Below, piece after piece: positions 31,831 through 39,933 of a DNA stretch of 43,932 bases. This stretch comes from Streptococcus sp. A12 (GTDB lineage: Bacteria > Bacillota > Bacilli > Lactobacillales > Streptococcaceae), in the NCBI RefSeq assembly GCF_905372335.1, contig NZ_CAJPOU010000010.1:1-43932 (forward strand), given 5' to 3'. Position 1 is the stretch's first letter. Every line of letters starts with the position of its first letter. The translations under genes were made by a program, and so were the position numbers. The notes beneath the pieces were generated by a model that had not been told where the DNA came from, ran no database searches, and was given only the letters and a program-made list of their open reading frames with translations.

Positions 31831-32169
31831 TTAGCGAATTTGTTCAAAGTGCAAGTGAACAGCGATGTGATCTCCATAACCACTTCTTTCCAAATCGCGT
31901 TGCAAACGATAAGAAATATAGTGTTCAGCAATGGTAATATAACCAGCACCAAGTAAACGGTGCTCAACCATTGATTGAATCATGCTGATTGTAGCACGTT
32001 CCACTTTCGCTTCTTCCAAATCCATCACAACTTTTTTAGTCACTTGCGCCAAGTTTTGGCGAAGATCATCGGTCAAGACATAGACTGTTTGTGCTGCCTT
32101 CAAAACAGCTTGATAGATTTTATCTGGATCAAATTCTACAACTTCACCACTACGTTTAATGACTTCCAT
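31831..32169 (-). CDS. Stand-alone ATP-cone domain protein
   Basis: A 112-residue protein that is little more than an ATP-cone: MEVIKRSGEVVEFDPDKIYQ at the N-terminus is the nucleotide-binding signature, followed by helices (VKKVVMD-like, VERATISMIQSMVEHRL, ITIAEHYISYRLQRDL). ATP-cones regulate ribonucleotide reductases and the NrdR repressor by sensing ATP/dATP. There is no zinc ribbon (so not NrdR) and no reductase gene nearby. The start MEVIKRSGE is preferred over an upstream ATG because AAGGAG precedes it. It has its own promoter and terminator. Its partner is unknown. Confidence 0.85.
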   Translation of the reverse strand: MEVIKRSGEVVEFDPDKIYQAVLKAAQTVYVLTDDLRQNLAQVTKKVVMDLEEAKVERATISMIQSMVEHRLLGAGYITIAEHYISYRLQRDLERSGYGDHIAVHLHFEQIR

Positions 32170-32199
32170 CTTATTCTCCTTGATCATCAATATACTTCT

Positions 32200-32228
32200 A
32201 TTATCTAAATAAATAGGGGATTTGTCAA
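32200..32228 (-). promoter_or_regulatory. Promoter of the ATP-cone gene
   Basis: TTGACA (32223-32228), a 17-base spacer and GATAAT (32200-32205) on the minus strand, starting within 15 bases of the dapA stop. Confidence 0.7.
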
Positions 32229-32240
32229 GAATCTAAAACA

Positions 32241-33176
32241 TCAATAATCCGGACGAAGAACTCCCGTAATGATTTCTTTTGTCGCATGATAATCTCCATC
32301 CACTACAACCTTGATAATGCGCTTAGCTTCCTCAGCAGGTGCTGGGACCAATGGCAAACGAGTCGGCCCTGCTTCAAAGCCCATATAGTTCAAAACTGCT
32401 TTAACTGGAGCTGGGCTTGGATAAGAGAAGAGAGCATTGACTTTCGGGATAAATCGGCGCTGAATGGCCGCCGCTTTTTTAATATCATTATTCTCAATGG
32501 CTTGGAACATTTCGTGCATTTCATCCCCATTGGTATGGGAAGCTACTGAAATCACACCATCTGCCCCAAGGTTCATGGCATGGAATGCATCTCCATCCTC
32601 TCCCGTATAAATGAGGAACTCCTCTGGCTTGTGCTCAATTAGGTAAGCCATATTGGCAAGGGTTGTACACTCTTTTACCCCGATGATATTTGGATGTTCT
32701 GCCAAACGAAGCATGGTTTCTGGTGTCATTTCGACAACCACGCGCCCAGGAATGTTATAGATTATGATTGGCAAGTTAGAAGCGTCAGCAATAGCCTTAA
32801 AATGTTGGTACATACCTTCTTGAGAAGGTTTGTTGTAATAAGGGACAATCGCTAATCCGGCAGCAAAACCACCAAATTGGTCCACTTCTTTTACAAACTC
32901 AATGGAATCTCGGGTTTCATTGGTTCCGACACCCGCAATCAAAGGAACCCGTCCGTTGACTACCTTTTGGACCGCTGCAAAAAGTTCCAATTCTTCATCG
33001 TGCGTTAGAGTTGGGCTTTCCGCTGTGGTACCAGCTAAAAGAATCCCATCTGTGTGATGAGCCAAAAGATGTTCGATGAGTGGAGGAATGGCTTCGAAAT
33101 TTATCGAACCATCTTCATGGAAGGGAGTGATAAAGGCAGTGATCATTCTACAATTTTTTAATTCTTGATAAGACAT
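32241..33176 (-). CDS. dapA: 4-hydroxy-tetrahydrodipicolinate synthase
   Basis: DapA condenses pyruvate with aspartate semialdehyde, the first step towards lysine and peptidoglycan cross-link precursors. The 311-residue TIM barrel shows GTTAESPTLTHDEE near 49, YYNKPSQEGMYQHF near 112, the Schiff-base lysine in IIGVKECTTLANM near 167, and GDGVISVASHT-type sequence near 192. The start MSYQELKNC is the family N-terminus, with AAGGAG ahead. It lies 88 bases after asd, which makes its substrate, so the two are probably one operon. Confidence 0.97.
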   Translation of the reverse strand: MSYQELKNCRMITAFITPFHEDGSINFEAIPPLIEHLLAHHTDGILLAGTTAESPTLTHDEELELFAAVQKVVNGRVPLIAGVGTNETRDSIEFVKEVDQFGGFAAGLAIVPYYNKPSQEGMYQHFKAIADASNLPIIIYNIPGRVVVEMTPETMLRLAEHPNIIGVKECTTLANMAYLIEHKPEEFLIYTGEDGDAFHAMNLGADGVISVASHTNGDEMHEMFQAIENNDIKKAAAIQRRFIPKVNALFSYPSPAPVKAVLNYMGFEAGPTRLPLVPAPAEEAKRIIKVVVDGDYHATKEIITGVLRPDY

Positions 33177-33264
33177 ACATACTCCTTTTTGGGACAACCA
33201 TAGGGAAGAGGGACAGCACCAAAAGTTGATAGCTGTCCCCTTTACAATTTATTTAGTTAATGAA

Positions 33265-34341
33265 TCATTTCAACTCAAACTTCAACTCAGCTGTTGGGCG
33301 CACGAGTCCACGTTCATGAAGGGTTTCTGCAATTTGAACAGAGTTCCAAGCAGCTCCTTTAAGAAGGTTATCAGAAACCACCCACATGTGAATCCCTTTT
33401 TCAGCATCCAAATCTTTACGGATACGACCAACAAAGGTATCGCGAGAACCAACCGCATTGATAGCTTGTGGGTATACTTGATGAGCCACATCATCTTCCA
33501 ACACTGCACCTGGGAAAGCTGCAATTGCTGCTTTTACTTCATCAATCGGAGCTACTTCTTTGGTTTCAATGTAAACAGACTCTGAGTGAGCTGACAATAC
33601 TGGAATACGTACACATGTTGCTGAGACAGCGATGCTATCGTCTTCCATGATTTTCTTTGTTTCATTGGTCATCTTCATTTCTTCATATGTGTAGTCATTA
33701 TCAGTGAAGACGTCGATTTGAGGAAGTGCGTTAAAGGCAATTGGGTAATGTTTCTTATCGCCACCTGAAGGTAAGATTTCCGCATGCAAATCACGTGGAT
33801 CCACTCCATCATTCAATACTTCACGCAATTCACGTTGGGTTTCAAGAATGGCTCCCATACCAGCACCTGAAACAGCTTGGTAAGTAGACACGATGATACG
33901 GTCCAAGCCCCATTTTTGACGAACTGGTTCAAGAGCTACCATCATTTGAATCGTTGAACAGTTAGGGCAGGCAATAATACCATTGTGAGTATCTAGCGCG
34001 TGAGCATTTACTTCAGGAACAACCAGTGGCACATCCGGGTTTTGACGGAAGTAAGAAGTATTATCTACTACGACCGCACCAGCTTTAACAGCATATGGCG
34101 CGTATTTTGCTGAAGTTGATCCTCCAGCCGAGAAGAGAGCGATATCTACTCCTGCAAAAACCTCTTCAGTTGTTTCTTCAATGGTCACGTCTTGCCCTTT
34201 GAAATGCAAGACTTTCCCTGCTGAACGCGCAGATGCTAGATAGCGAATCTTATCGATTGGAAGACTTGATTCTTCCAACATTTTGATCATTTGTGCACCA
34301 ACGGCACCTGTAGCACCGACAACAGCAACTGTATATCCCAT
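33265..34341 (-). CDS. asd: Aspartate-semialdehyde dehydrogenase
   Basis: Asd reduces aspartyl phosphate to aspartate semialdehyde with NADPH, supplying lysine, threonine and methionine branches. The 358 residues start MGYTVAVVGATGAVG (NADP-binding GATGAVG). The catalytic cysteine is in GIIACPNCSTIQMM near 128, and the acid/base His-containing region is in ALPQIDVF...HSESVYIE downstream. The chosen ATG has AAGAGG ahead; a longer frame upstream is not part of the family. It precedes dapA and follows the asd RNA gene. Confidence 0.96.
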   Translation of the reverse strand: MGYTVAVVGATGAVGAQMIKMLEESSLPIDKIRYLASARSAGKVLHFKGQDVTIEETTEEVFAGVDIALFSAGGSTSAKYAPYAVKAGAVVVDNTSYFRQNPDVPLVVPEVNAHALDTHNGIIACPNCSTIQMMVALEPVRQKWGLDRIIVSTYQAVSGAGMGAILETQRELREVLNDGVDPRDLHAEILPSGGDKKHYPIAFNALPQIDVFTDNDYTYEEMKMTNETKKIMEDDSIAVSATCVRIPVLSAHSESVYIETKEVAPIDEVKAAIAAFPGAVLEDDVAHQVYPQAINAVGSRDTFVGRIRKDLDAEKGIHMWVVSDNLLKGAAWNSVQIAETLHERGLVRPTAELKFELK

Positions 34342-34387
34342 AATAAAACCTCTTTCGGAATTTTCTAAAAATTTGTGAATTTTATCT

Positions 34388-34393
34388 ATTATA
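34388..34393 (-). promoter_or_regulatory. -10 box of the asd gene
   Basis: TATAAT on the minus strand with a weak -35 (TTTTCA) 17 bases upstream, about 47 bases before the asd ATG. It lies downstream of the asd RNA terminator, so asd can be transcribed apart from the RNA. Confidence 0.55.
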
Positions 34394-34476
34394 CTATTTT
34401 TCCTAACAAATGAAAAGAGCAATTTGCATTCAATTCAACATTCGATTGCTATAGTTTATAAAGGATTCTTAAGTAA

Positions 34477-34629
34477 ATAAAAAATCCCCTACCAAAAGGT
34501 AAGGGATCGAGGCATCTTTCGATGAGAACAGCCGGTTCACATAACTGTTCAAGGTCCGCTCCTGCGTTACAATTGAATGTAGACCTCCTCAGCACAAAAG
34601 GCTCCTAAGAGCCAATCGACTCATCGCAT
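34477..34629 (-). ncRNA. asd RNA motif (small RNA upstream of asd)
   Basis: A transcript of about 150 bases with its own promoter (34636-34665) and terminator. The closing stem is CGATGAG/CTCATCG (34520-34526 with 34620-34626). Inner hairpins are GGCTC/GAGCC (34600-34604 with 34609-34613) and GAACAG/CTGTTC (34526-34531 with 34545-34550). The terminator stem ATCCCTTACC/GGTAGGGGAT is followed by TTTTTT at 34475-34484. The location directly upstream of asd in a streptococcus matches the asd RNA motif, detected in S. pyogenes as an independent RNA of ~170 bases. Whether it controls asd or acts in trans is unknown. Confidence 0.8.
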
Positions 34630-34635
34630 AGACTT

Positions 34636-34665
34636 AGTGTACCATGAACGTCCACAAACTGTCAA
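34636..34665 (-). promoter_or_regulatory. Promoter of the asd RNA
   Basis: TTGACA (34660-34665), an 18-base spacer and TACACT (34636-34641) on the minus strand. The -35 overlaps the final stop codon of the broken AlkD-like gene. Confidence 0.75.
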
Positions 34666-35321
34666 GAAGGTAGGTACTTGCTTCCCTCTGGAATGCTCAA
34701 AGGAGATAACTGATCTCGATAGCGGTCGATAAAGGCCCCTACCCAATCCGGATTAACCTTGGAATAATTGCGTAAACTCCAGCCGATTGCCTAATTTATA
34801 AAGAACTCGCTTTGACCTAGATTATTGATGATCACTTTTTCTAACAAATCCGTATCTGTTTTTTCTTTCCTCATAAGCTGGTGATCAATGGCAATCCGCC
34901 TCAACCAAAAGTCCTGATCCTTACTCCAATCCAGCATAACCTGCTTGGTTTCTGGATAGGTGAAAGTAATCTCTCCTATGATGCGGTCCAACTGATCAAT
35001 ACTGTCCCACCATGATTTGGTTTGAGCCAATTCCTTTAGCTTTGGAAAATCTTCAGGTCTAAGCTCTTTCTTCTTTTTATCCAGATAATCCATAACAATA
35101 TATTGAAACTCACGGTAAGGTTGCTGGCAACACTCTTCCACAAAAGCCCAATCAATTGGATCCTTTATGAAAGGCTTAAAAAAATCTTTTTCAATCTTTT
35201 TGAGAATTGGTTTTTGCACGCCAAGAAAGCTGAATTTATTTTTCATATAAGCTTCCATAGCTGGGACTTTCGCTGGATCAGCCTGGTCTTCTAACAGTTT
35301 CAAAAGAAATTTTGTATCCAT
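34662..35321 (-). pseudogene. AlkD-like DNA alkylation repair gene with amber stop
   Basis: The frame from ATG 35321 codes 176 residues of a HEAT-like DNA glycosylase of the AlkD/DNA alkylation repair family (VQKPILKKIEKDFFKPF, then TKSWWDSIDQLDRIIGEIT, DFWLRRIAIDHQLM). It stops at TAG (34791-34793) right after GQSEFFIN. The same frame continues for 43 codons with the expected ending (AIGWSLRNYSKVNPDWVGAF...) to TGA at 34662. The family reads FFINKAIGW, so a Lys codon AAG has probably become TAG. The product would lose its last helices. Whether the 176-residue piece is stable is unknown. Confidence 0.85.
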
Positions 35322-35461
35322 ATGAATACTCCTCTTCTACAATAAACTGTATGCACATTGTGAGTATCTGCCTTCATTGAGCGATTCATCTAGTTTCATT
35401 TTAACATTAGCAAAAGGCAGGGATAATTAGCTATTATGATTTACAATTGTCGTGGTTTCTA

Positions 35462-35960
35462 CTAGATTTTCCTGACAGGCCCTTCGATAGTCTTTTGCAT
35501 CCAGACAATATCATGCCATTGGTCAAATTTATAACCAATTTTAGGAAAATGAGCAACTTTCACATAGCCTCGTTTCTCATGGAGGGCAATACTAGCTGGA
35601 TTTGGCAGGGTAATGCAAGCTAAGAACCGCAACATCTAACTCGATCTCTAATGCCTCATACAAACGAGAACCCAGTCCTTGCCCACGATAATCCTGATCT
35701 ACATAGACAGATACTTCCACCACCCAATCATATGCTGATCGATCATAATAGGTTGAGGCATAGGCATAAGCAAGAACTTGACCGTCTACTTCAGCTACTA
35801 AATAGGGAAAACGTTGAAGGATCTTTTCGATACGCCCTTCAAATTCCTCAATCGTCGGAACCTGGTATTCAAAAGTGATGGCTGTTTTCTCAACATAAGG
35901 GGCATAAATCCTGACAAGTTCAGGAGCATCTTCAAGTGTGACTGGTCTTATCTTCAGCAT
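35462..35960 (-). pseudogene. GNAT acetyltransferase gene with frameshift
   Basis: From ATG 35960 (MLKIRPVTLEDAPELVRIYA) this is a phosphinothricin-type GNAT N-acetyltransferase, with the acetyl-CoA loop VDQDYRGQGLGSRLYEALE. Near 35625 the frame shifts: the open frame ends at 35592 with unrelated residues. The +1/-2 frame continues with ACITLPNPASIALHEKRGYV and WHDIVWMQKTIEGP, the normal end of the family, to TAG at 35462. The two parts together give about 166 residues. The break removes the last strands of the GNAT fold, so it is likely inactive. Confidence 0.85.
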
Positions 35961-36000
35961 GGTCTTCTCGCTTTCTATCTCTCTATTATACCCCAAAAGC

Positions 36001-36031
36001 AAAAAAATAGAGGTTGTCCGCCAACCTCTAT
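36001..36031 (-). terminator. Terminator of fhs
   Basis: TAGAGGTTG (36008-36016) and CAACCTCTA (36022-36030) form a 9-base stem with a five-base loop; the minus strand then has seven T. Confidence 0.85.
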
Positions 36032-36039
36032 ATATTTTT

Positions 36040-37710
36040 TTAGAACAATCCTAAAGCAGTACCATCTTCTGCTACATCCATGTTCAAAGCAGCAGGACGT
36101 TTTGGTAATCCAGGCATAGTCATCACTTCACCTGTCAAAGCAACAATGAAGCCTGCACCAGTCTTAGGTACCAATTCGCGAATGGTAATGTCAAAACCAG
36201 ACGGCGCCCCGAGGAGACTTGGATCATCTGAGAAACTATATTGGGTCTTAGCCATACAAACTGGCAACTTGTCCCAGCCATTTTTCACGATCTGAGCAAT
36301 CTGAGTTTTGGCTTTCTTCTCAAAGACAACATTGTCGGCCCGATAAATTTCTTGGGCAATCTTAGTGATCTTTTCTTCAACAGAAAGGTCATTATCATAA
36401 AGACGATTGTAGTTGGCTGGACTTGTTTCAAGTGTCTCCACTACTGTTTCTGCTAGGGCCAATCCTCCATCAGCACCATCAGCCCAAACGCTCGCCAATT
36501 CAACAGGAACTTGAATAGAAGCACAGAGTTCTTTCAGAGCTGCAATTTCAGCTTCTGTATCTGTGACAAATTCATTAATAGCCACTACTACAGGAACTCC
36601 GAATTTACGCATATTTTCTACGTGGCGCTCCAAGTTCGCAAAACCTGAACGAACAGCTTCTACATTTTCTTCAGAAAGAGCATCTTTGGCAACTCCACCA
36701 TTCATCTTCAAAGCACGAATCGTTGCGACAATCACCACTGCAGATGGACTAACAGGAAGATTTGGTGTTTTGATATCCAAGAATTTTTCGGCTCCCAAAT
36801 CCGCCCCAAAACCTGCTTCTGTCACTACGTAATCGGCTAAACGAAGAGCGGTTGAGGTAGCTAAAACAGAATTACATCCATGAGCAATATTAGCAAAAGG
36901 TCCACCATGAACAAAGGCTGGAGTTCCATAGATGGTTTGGACCAAGTTTGGCTTGATTGCATCTTTCAGAATCAAGGCAAGCGCCCCTTCCACTTCCAAA
37001 TCACGGACATAAACTGGACTACGATCATAGCGGTAACCGATCACAATATTAGCCAAACGACGTTTCAAGTCTTCAATATCTGTCGCCAAGCAAAGGATGG
37101 CCATAATCTCAGAAGCAACGGTGATATCAAACCCGTCTTCACGAGGAATCCCATTGAGCGGTCCACCGAGACCAACCGATACGTGTCGCAAAGCACGGTC
37201 ATTCAAGTCCACTACCCGTTTCCAGATAATCCGACGTTGGTCAATGCCTAGCTCATTTCCTTGATGCAAATGATTATCAATCAATGCTGAAAGAGCATTA
37301 TTTGCTGTTGTAATGGCATGCATGTCACCCGTGAAATGAAGGTTAATATCCTCCATTGGGAGTACTTGAGCATAGCCTCCCCCAGCTGCACCACCTTTAA
37401 TCCCCATAACAGGACCTAAAGAAGGTTCGCGAATGGCAATCATGGTTTGTTTTCCAATTTTATTTAATGCATCTGCCAAACCAATGGTGATGGTAGACTT
37501 CCCTTCTCCAGCTGGAGTCGGGTTAATGGCTGTTACCAAGATGAGTTTTCCTGGTTCTTCCTTCTGAACGGCTTGGATCTTGTCAAAGGTTAATTTTGCC
37601 TTGTACTTTCCATAGAGTTCCAAGTCATCAAATTGAATGCCCAATTTCTCTACTACATCTGTGATTGGTTTCAATTCAATACTTTGTGCAATCTCGATAT
37701 CTGTCTTCAT
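36040..37710 (-). CDS. fhs: Formate-tetrahydrofolate ligase
   Basis: Fhs makes 10-formyl-tetrahydrofolate from formate, ATP and THF, feeding purine and fMet-tRNA synthesis. The 556 residues show the P-loop TPAGEGKSTITIGLADAL near 67, the motif IREPSLGPVMGIKGGAAGGG near 93, and FVHGGPFANIAHGCNSV near 265. Length is normal. A PurBox-like sequence lies upstream of its -10 box. In streptococci the formate comes largely from pyruvate formate lyase. Single-gene unit, divergent from coaB. Confidence 0.98.
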   Translation of the reverse strand: MKTDIEIAQSIELKPITDVVEKLGIQFDDLELYGKYKAKLTFDKIQAVQKEEPGKLILVTAINPTPAGEGKSTITIGLADALNKIGKQTMIAIREPSLGPVMGIKGGAAGGGYAQVLPMEDINLHFTGDMHAITTANNALSALIDNHLHQGNELGIDQRRIIWKRVVDLNDRALRHVSVGLGGPLNGIPREDGFDITVASEIMAILCLATDIEDLKRRLANIVIGYRYDRSPVYVRDLEVEGALALILKDAIKPNLVQTIYGTPAFVHGGPFANIAHGCNSVLATSTALRLADYVVTEAGFGADLGAEKFLDIKTPNLPVSPSAVVIVATIRALKMNGGVAKDALSEENVEAVRSGFANLERHVENMRKFGVPVVVAINEFVTDTEAEIAALKELCASIQVPVELASVWADGADGGLALAETVVETLETSPANYNRLYDNDLSVEEKITKIAQEIYRADNVVFEKKAKTQIAQIVKNGWDKLPVCMAKTQYSFSDDPSLLGAPSGFDITIRELVPKTGAGFIVALTGEVMTMPGLPKRPAALNMDVAEDGTALGLF

Positions 37711-37738
37711 CTGAATCTCCTCACTATTTTATAATCCT

Positions 37739-37744
37739 ATTATA
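37739..37744 (-). promoter_or_regulatory. -10 box of fhs
   Basis: TATAAT on the minus strand, 28 bases before the fhs start. No -35 at the usual distance; a TTGACA further up (37775-37780) is too far, which fits an activated promoter. Confidence 0.55.
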
Positions 37745-37793
37745 CAGAAATTTTGCGAGGATATATATTTTTAATGTCAAACTTTTTCCATTC

Positions 37794-37803
37794 GTTCGGT
37801 TTT
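37794..37803 (-). promoter_or_regulatory. PurBox-like PurR site upstream of fhs
   Basis: AAAACCGAAC on the minus strand matches the first ten positions of the lactococcal/streptococcal PurBox (AWWWCCGAACWWT); the last three are only partly matched. It lies about 55 bases upstream of the -10, a spacing used by the activating PurR of these bacteria. fhs is a known type of PurR target. Confidence 0.5.
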
Positions 37804-37942
37804 TGACTTTAAAATGGACCTTATCAGCCTTCATTCTAATTTCTTATACCCTTCTATATGAAATAACTATTAGTCCCTTCATCGTCTACTCTACCGCCTT
37901 TGCATCCCCTTGACCAACAATCGTATGAGCCGTGTTCCTGGC

Positions 37943-37971
37943 TTTACTAAAATATAAAATTCTTGTAAAAT
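37943..37971 (+). promoter_or_regulatory. coaB promoter, implies leaderless mRNA
   Basis: TTTACT (37943-37948), a 17-base spacer and TAAAAT (37966-37971). The -10 ends 6 bases before the coaB ATG (37978), so +1 falls on or beside the start codon; no SD is present in the TAAGCCT just before the ATG. The rest of the 37711-37942 gap holds only the fhs promoter elements. Confidence 0.5.
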
Positions 37972-37977
37972 AAGCCT

Positions 37978-38664
37978 ATGAATATTTTGATTACTTCCGG
38001 TGGGACGAGTGAAAAGATCGATCAGGTTCGTTCGATTACGAACCATTCCACTGGTCAACTTGGAAAAATCATTTCCGAACGTTTTTTAGAGGCAGGTTTT
38101 TCTGTGACTCTGGTAACAACTCCAACTGCGGTTCAGCCTAAAGAACATCCTCATTTAAGAAAGATATTTATCAAAAATGTCGCTGAACTTCAAACAGTTC
38201 TTGAAAAAGAAACTCCAACTCACCAGGTGCTCATCCATGCTATGGCCGTCTCTGACTACAGCCCTGTCTATATGTCAGGTTTCCAGGCTGTCAAAGAAGC
38301 TAGCAATTTAGAGCAATTTCTCCATCAAACCAACCAGGAATCGAAAATTTCTTCAGAGGAAGATTACCAAGTTCTCTTTTTGAAGAAAAATCCTAAGTTG
38401 ATTTCCTTAGTAAAAACGTGGAATCCAAATATTCGCTTGATTGGCTTTAAACTGCTGGTTGATGTAGCACAGGATCAACTCCTATCCGTTGCTCGTGCTA
38501 GTCTCGAAAAAAATCAGGCAGAAATGATTGTTGCCAATGACTTAAGCGAAATTCAAGACGGAAAACATCGTGCTTACTTAGTTACGAAAGATGCTACTCA
38601 AATAGCCGAAACGAAATTGGATATTGCTCAAAAAATTTATCATCACATTAGGAACAAAGGATAA
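37978..38664 (+). CDS. coaB: Phosphopantothenate-cysteine ligase
   Basis: CoaB joins cysteine to 4'-phosphopantothenate, using CTP in the bacterial type. In streptococci it is a separate protein from CoaC rather than fused as Dfp. The 228 residues start MNILITSGGTSEKIDQVRSI, the typical CoaB N-terminus, with NHSTGQLG near 23. Also present are HAMAVSDYSPVY near 86, LIGFKLLV near 160, and the MIVANDLSEI motif near 183. No SD precedes the start, so translation may be leaderless. CoaC follows after 5 bases. Confidence 0.94.
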   Translation: MNILITSGGTSEKIDQVRSITNHSTGQLGKIISERFLEAGFSVTLVTTPTAVQPKEHPHLRKIFIKNVAELQTVLEKETPTHQVLIHAMAVSDYSPVYMSGFQAVKEASNLEQFLHQTNQESKISSEEDYQVLFLKKNPKLISLVKTWNPNIRLIGFKLLVDVAQDQLLSVARASLEKNQAEMIVANDLSEIQDGKHRAYLVTKDATQIAETKLDIAQKIYHHIRNKG

Positions 38665-38669
38665 AACCT

Positions 38670-39209
38670 ATGGCGAATATACTACTGGCTGTAACTGGGA
38701 GCATTTCTGCCTACAAGGCAGCAGACCTCACCAGTCAATTGACCAAGCTCGGTCACCAGGTAAAGGTTCTGATGACTCCTGCAGCTACAGCTTTTATTAC
38801 CCCTCTAACACTTCAAGTCCTCTCCAAACAAGCTGTCCTGGTAGAAGTCATGACAGAAGAGGATCCAAAACAAATCCAACATATTGACTTGGGGAAAGAG
38901 GCCGATCTTTTTCTAGTCGCACCTGCTAGTGCCAATACCATTGCAAAATTAGCCCACGGCTTTGCAGATAATATCGTAACAAGCACTTCTTTGGCCCTCC
39001 CGTCTGAGGTGAAGAAATTCCTAGCACCCGCTATGAATACCAAGATGTTGGACCACCCCGCTACACAAAACAATCTTGAAACTCTAAAAAGCTACGGCTA
39101 CCAAATCATCCCACCGCGTGAAGCTTTACTAGCTTGTGGCGATCAGGGATCTGGCGCTTTAGCTTCCATCGAAACCATTCTAACTACTATACAGGAGTCG
39201 CTCTCATGA
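38670..39209 (+). CDS. coaC: Phosphopantothenoylcysteine decarboxylase
   Basis: CoaC decarboxylates phosphopantothenoylcysteine with FMN in CoA synthesis. The 179 residues show ILLAVTGSISAYKAADL, LVAPASANTIAKLAHGFADN with the Asn of the PASANT motif, and the substrate clamp KFLAPAMNTKML. The active-site cysteine is in LLACGDQGSGAL near 155. It sits between coaB and the ECF transporter gene, whose ATG overlaps its TGA. Confidence 0.96.
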   Translation: MANILLAVTGSISAYKAADLTSQLTKLGHQVKVLMTPAATAFITPLTLQVLSKQAVLVEVMTEEDPKQIQHIDLGKEADLFLVAPASANTIAKLAHGFADNIVTSTSLALPSEVKKFLAPAMNTKMLDHPATQNNLETLKSYGYQIIPPREALLACGDQGSGALASIETILTTIQESLS

Positions 39210-39778
39210 GAAAATCTTCTTCATCCATTGCACAAATTTCTATCTTCTTCGCTATCATGGTGACCATTCATTTTACATCAACCATGATCTTCCAATTCTT
39301 CCCCTTTCTAATTCCACCGACTTTCGTTCATATTCCAGTGGTGATTGCCTCCATTCTTTATGGACCTCGTATTGGTGGGACCTTGGGACTCTTGATGGGA
39401 CTCTTTAGCCTTACCATCAACACCATCGTTCAGCTACCAAGTAGTTATTTATTCAGTCCCTTTGTTGAAAAAGGAAACATATACTCTCTGATCATCGTAC
39501 TGGTTCCCCGTATCCTCATCGGGATCACCCCTTACTTTGTGTACAAGTTGATCCATAATAAGTCCGGACTGGCAATCGCTGCAGCTGTTGGATCTTTCAC
39601 CAACACTTTCTTTGTGCTTTCAGGTATTTTCATCTTCTTTTCAAAAAATTATCCAGGTGGTATCCAAGCCTTCCTCGGCGCTGTTTTAACCACCAACTCA
39701 TTGATTGAGGTCCTTGCGACAGTCATTCTGACACTAGCGATCATCCCACCTCTCTCAAAAGTTAAGAATTCATTATAA
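39206..39778 (+). CDS. ECF transporter S component, probably pantothenate or related
   Basis: A 190-residue membrane protein with about six hydrophobic spans (IFFAIMVTIHFTSTMIFQFF, then VHIPVVIASILYG, a PRIGGTLGLLMGLF loop, and others). This is the pattern of ECF S components, which bind a vitamin and share the energising module encoded elsewhere. The start overlaps the coaC stop as ATGA, so it is coupled to coaB-coaC. That context suggests pantothenate or another CoA precursor as the substrate; this is inferred from position only. A terminator lies at 39792-39824. Confidence 0.88.
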   Translation: MRKSSSSIAQISIFFAIMVTIHFTSTMIFQFFPFLIPPTFVHIPVVIASILYGPRIGGTLGLLMGLFSLTINTIVQLPSSYLFSPFVEKGNIYSLIIVLVPRILIGITPYFVYKLIHNKSGLAIAAAVGSFTNTFFVLSGIFIFFSKNYPGGIQAFLGAVLTTNSLIEVLATVILTLAIIPPLSKVKNSL

Positions 39779-39791
39779 GTCATTTTCGATT

Positions 39792-39824
39792 ATCACACTT
39801 TTCAAATGGAGGTGTGATTTTTTT
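39792..39824 (+). terminator. Terminator of the coaBC-transporter operon
   Basis: ATCACAC (39792-39798) and GTGTGAT (39812-39818), then seven T. Confidence 0.75.
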
Positions 39825-39888
39825 GTGGACACTCAGCATATAAATTTGAAAACAATTGCTATTGAATCTAGTTTTTTCAGAAAAAAAA

Positions 39889-39897
39889 TGCTATAAT
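39889..39897 (+). promoter_or_regulatory. Extended -10 promoter of pgm
   Basis: TGCTATAAT provides TG-N plus TATAAT (39892-39897), 36 bases before the pgm ATG. No strong -35. Confidence 0.65.
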
Positions 39898-39933
39898 GTA
39901 AGCGATTAATTTATAGAAATAAGGAGTTGCACT

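Noticed and set aside
34477..34665. Lysine riboswitch or T-box before asd
   Set aside because: The stems and loops do not follow the lysine riboswitch or T-box pattern, and the RNA has its own terminator and is separate from the asd -10. The asd RNA motif fits better.
34791..34793. Stop codon readthrough or pyrrolysine in the AlkD-like gene
   Set aside because: The context after TAG (GCA) is not a known readthrough signal and nothing else points to recoding; a point mutation is simpler.
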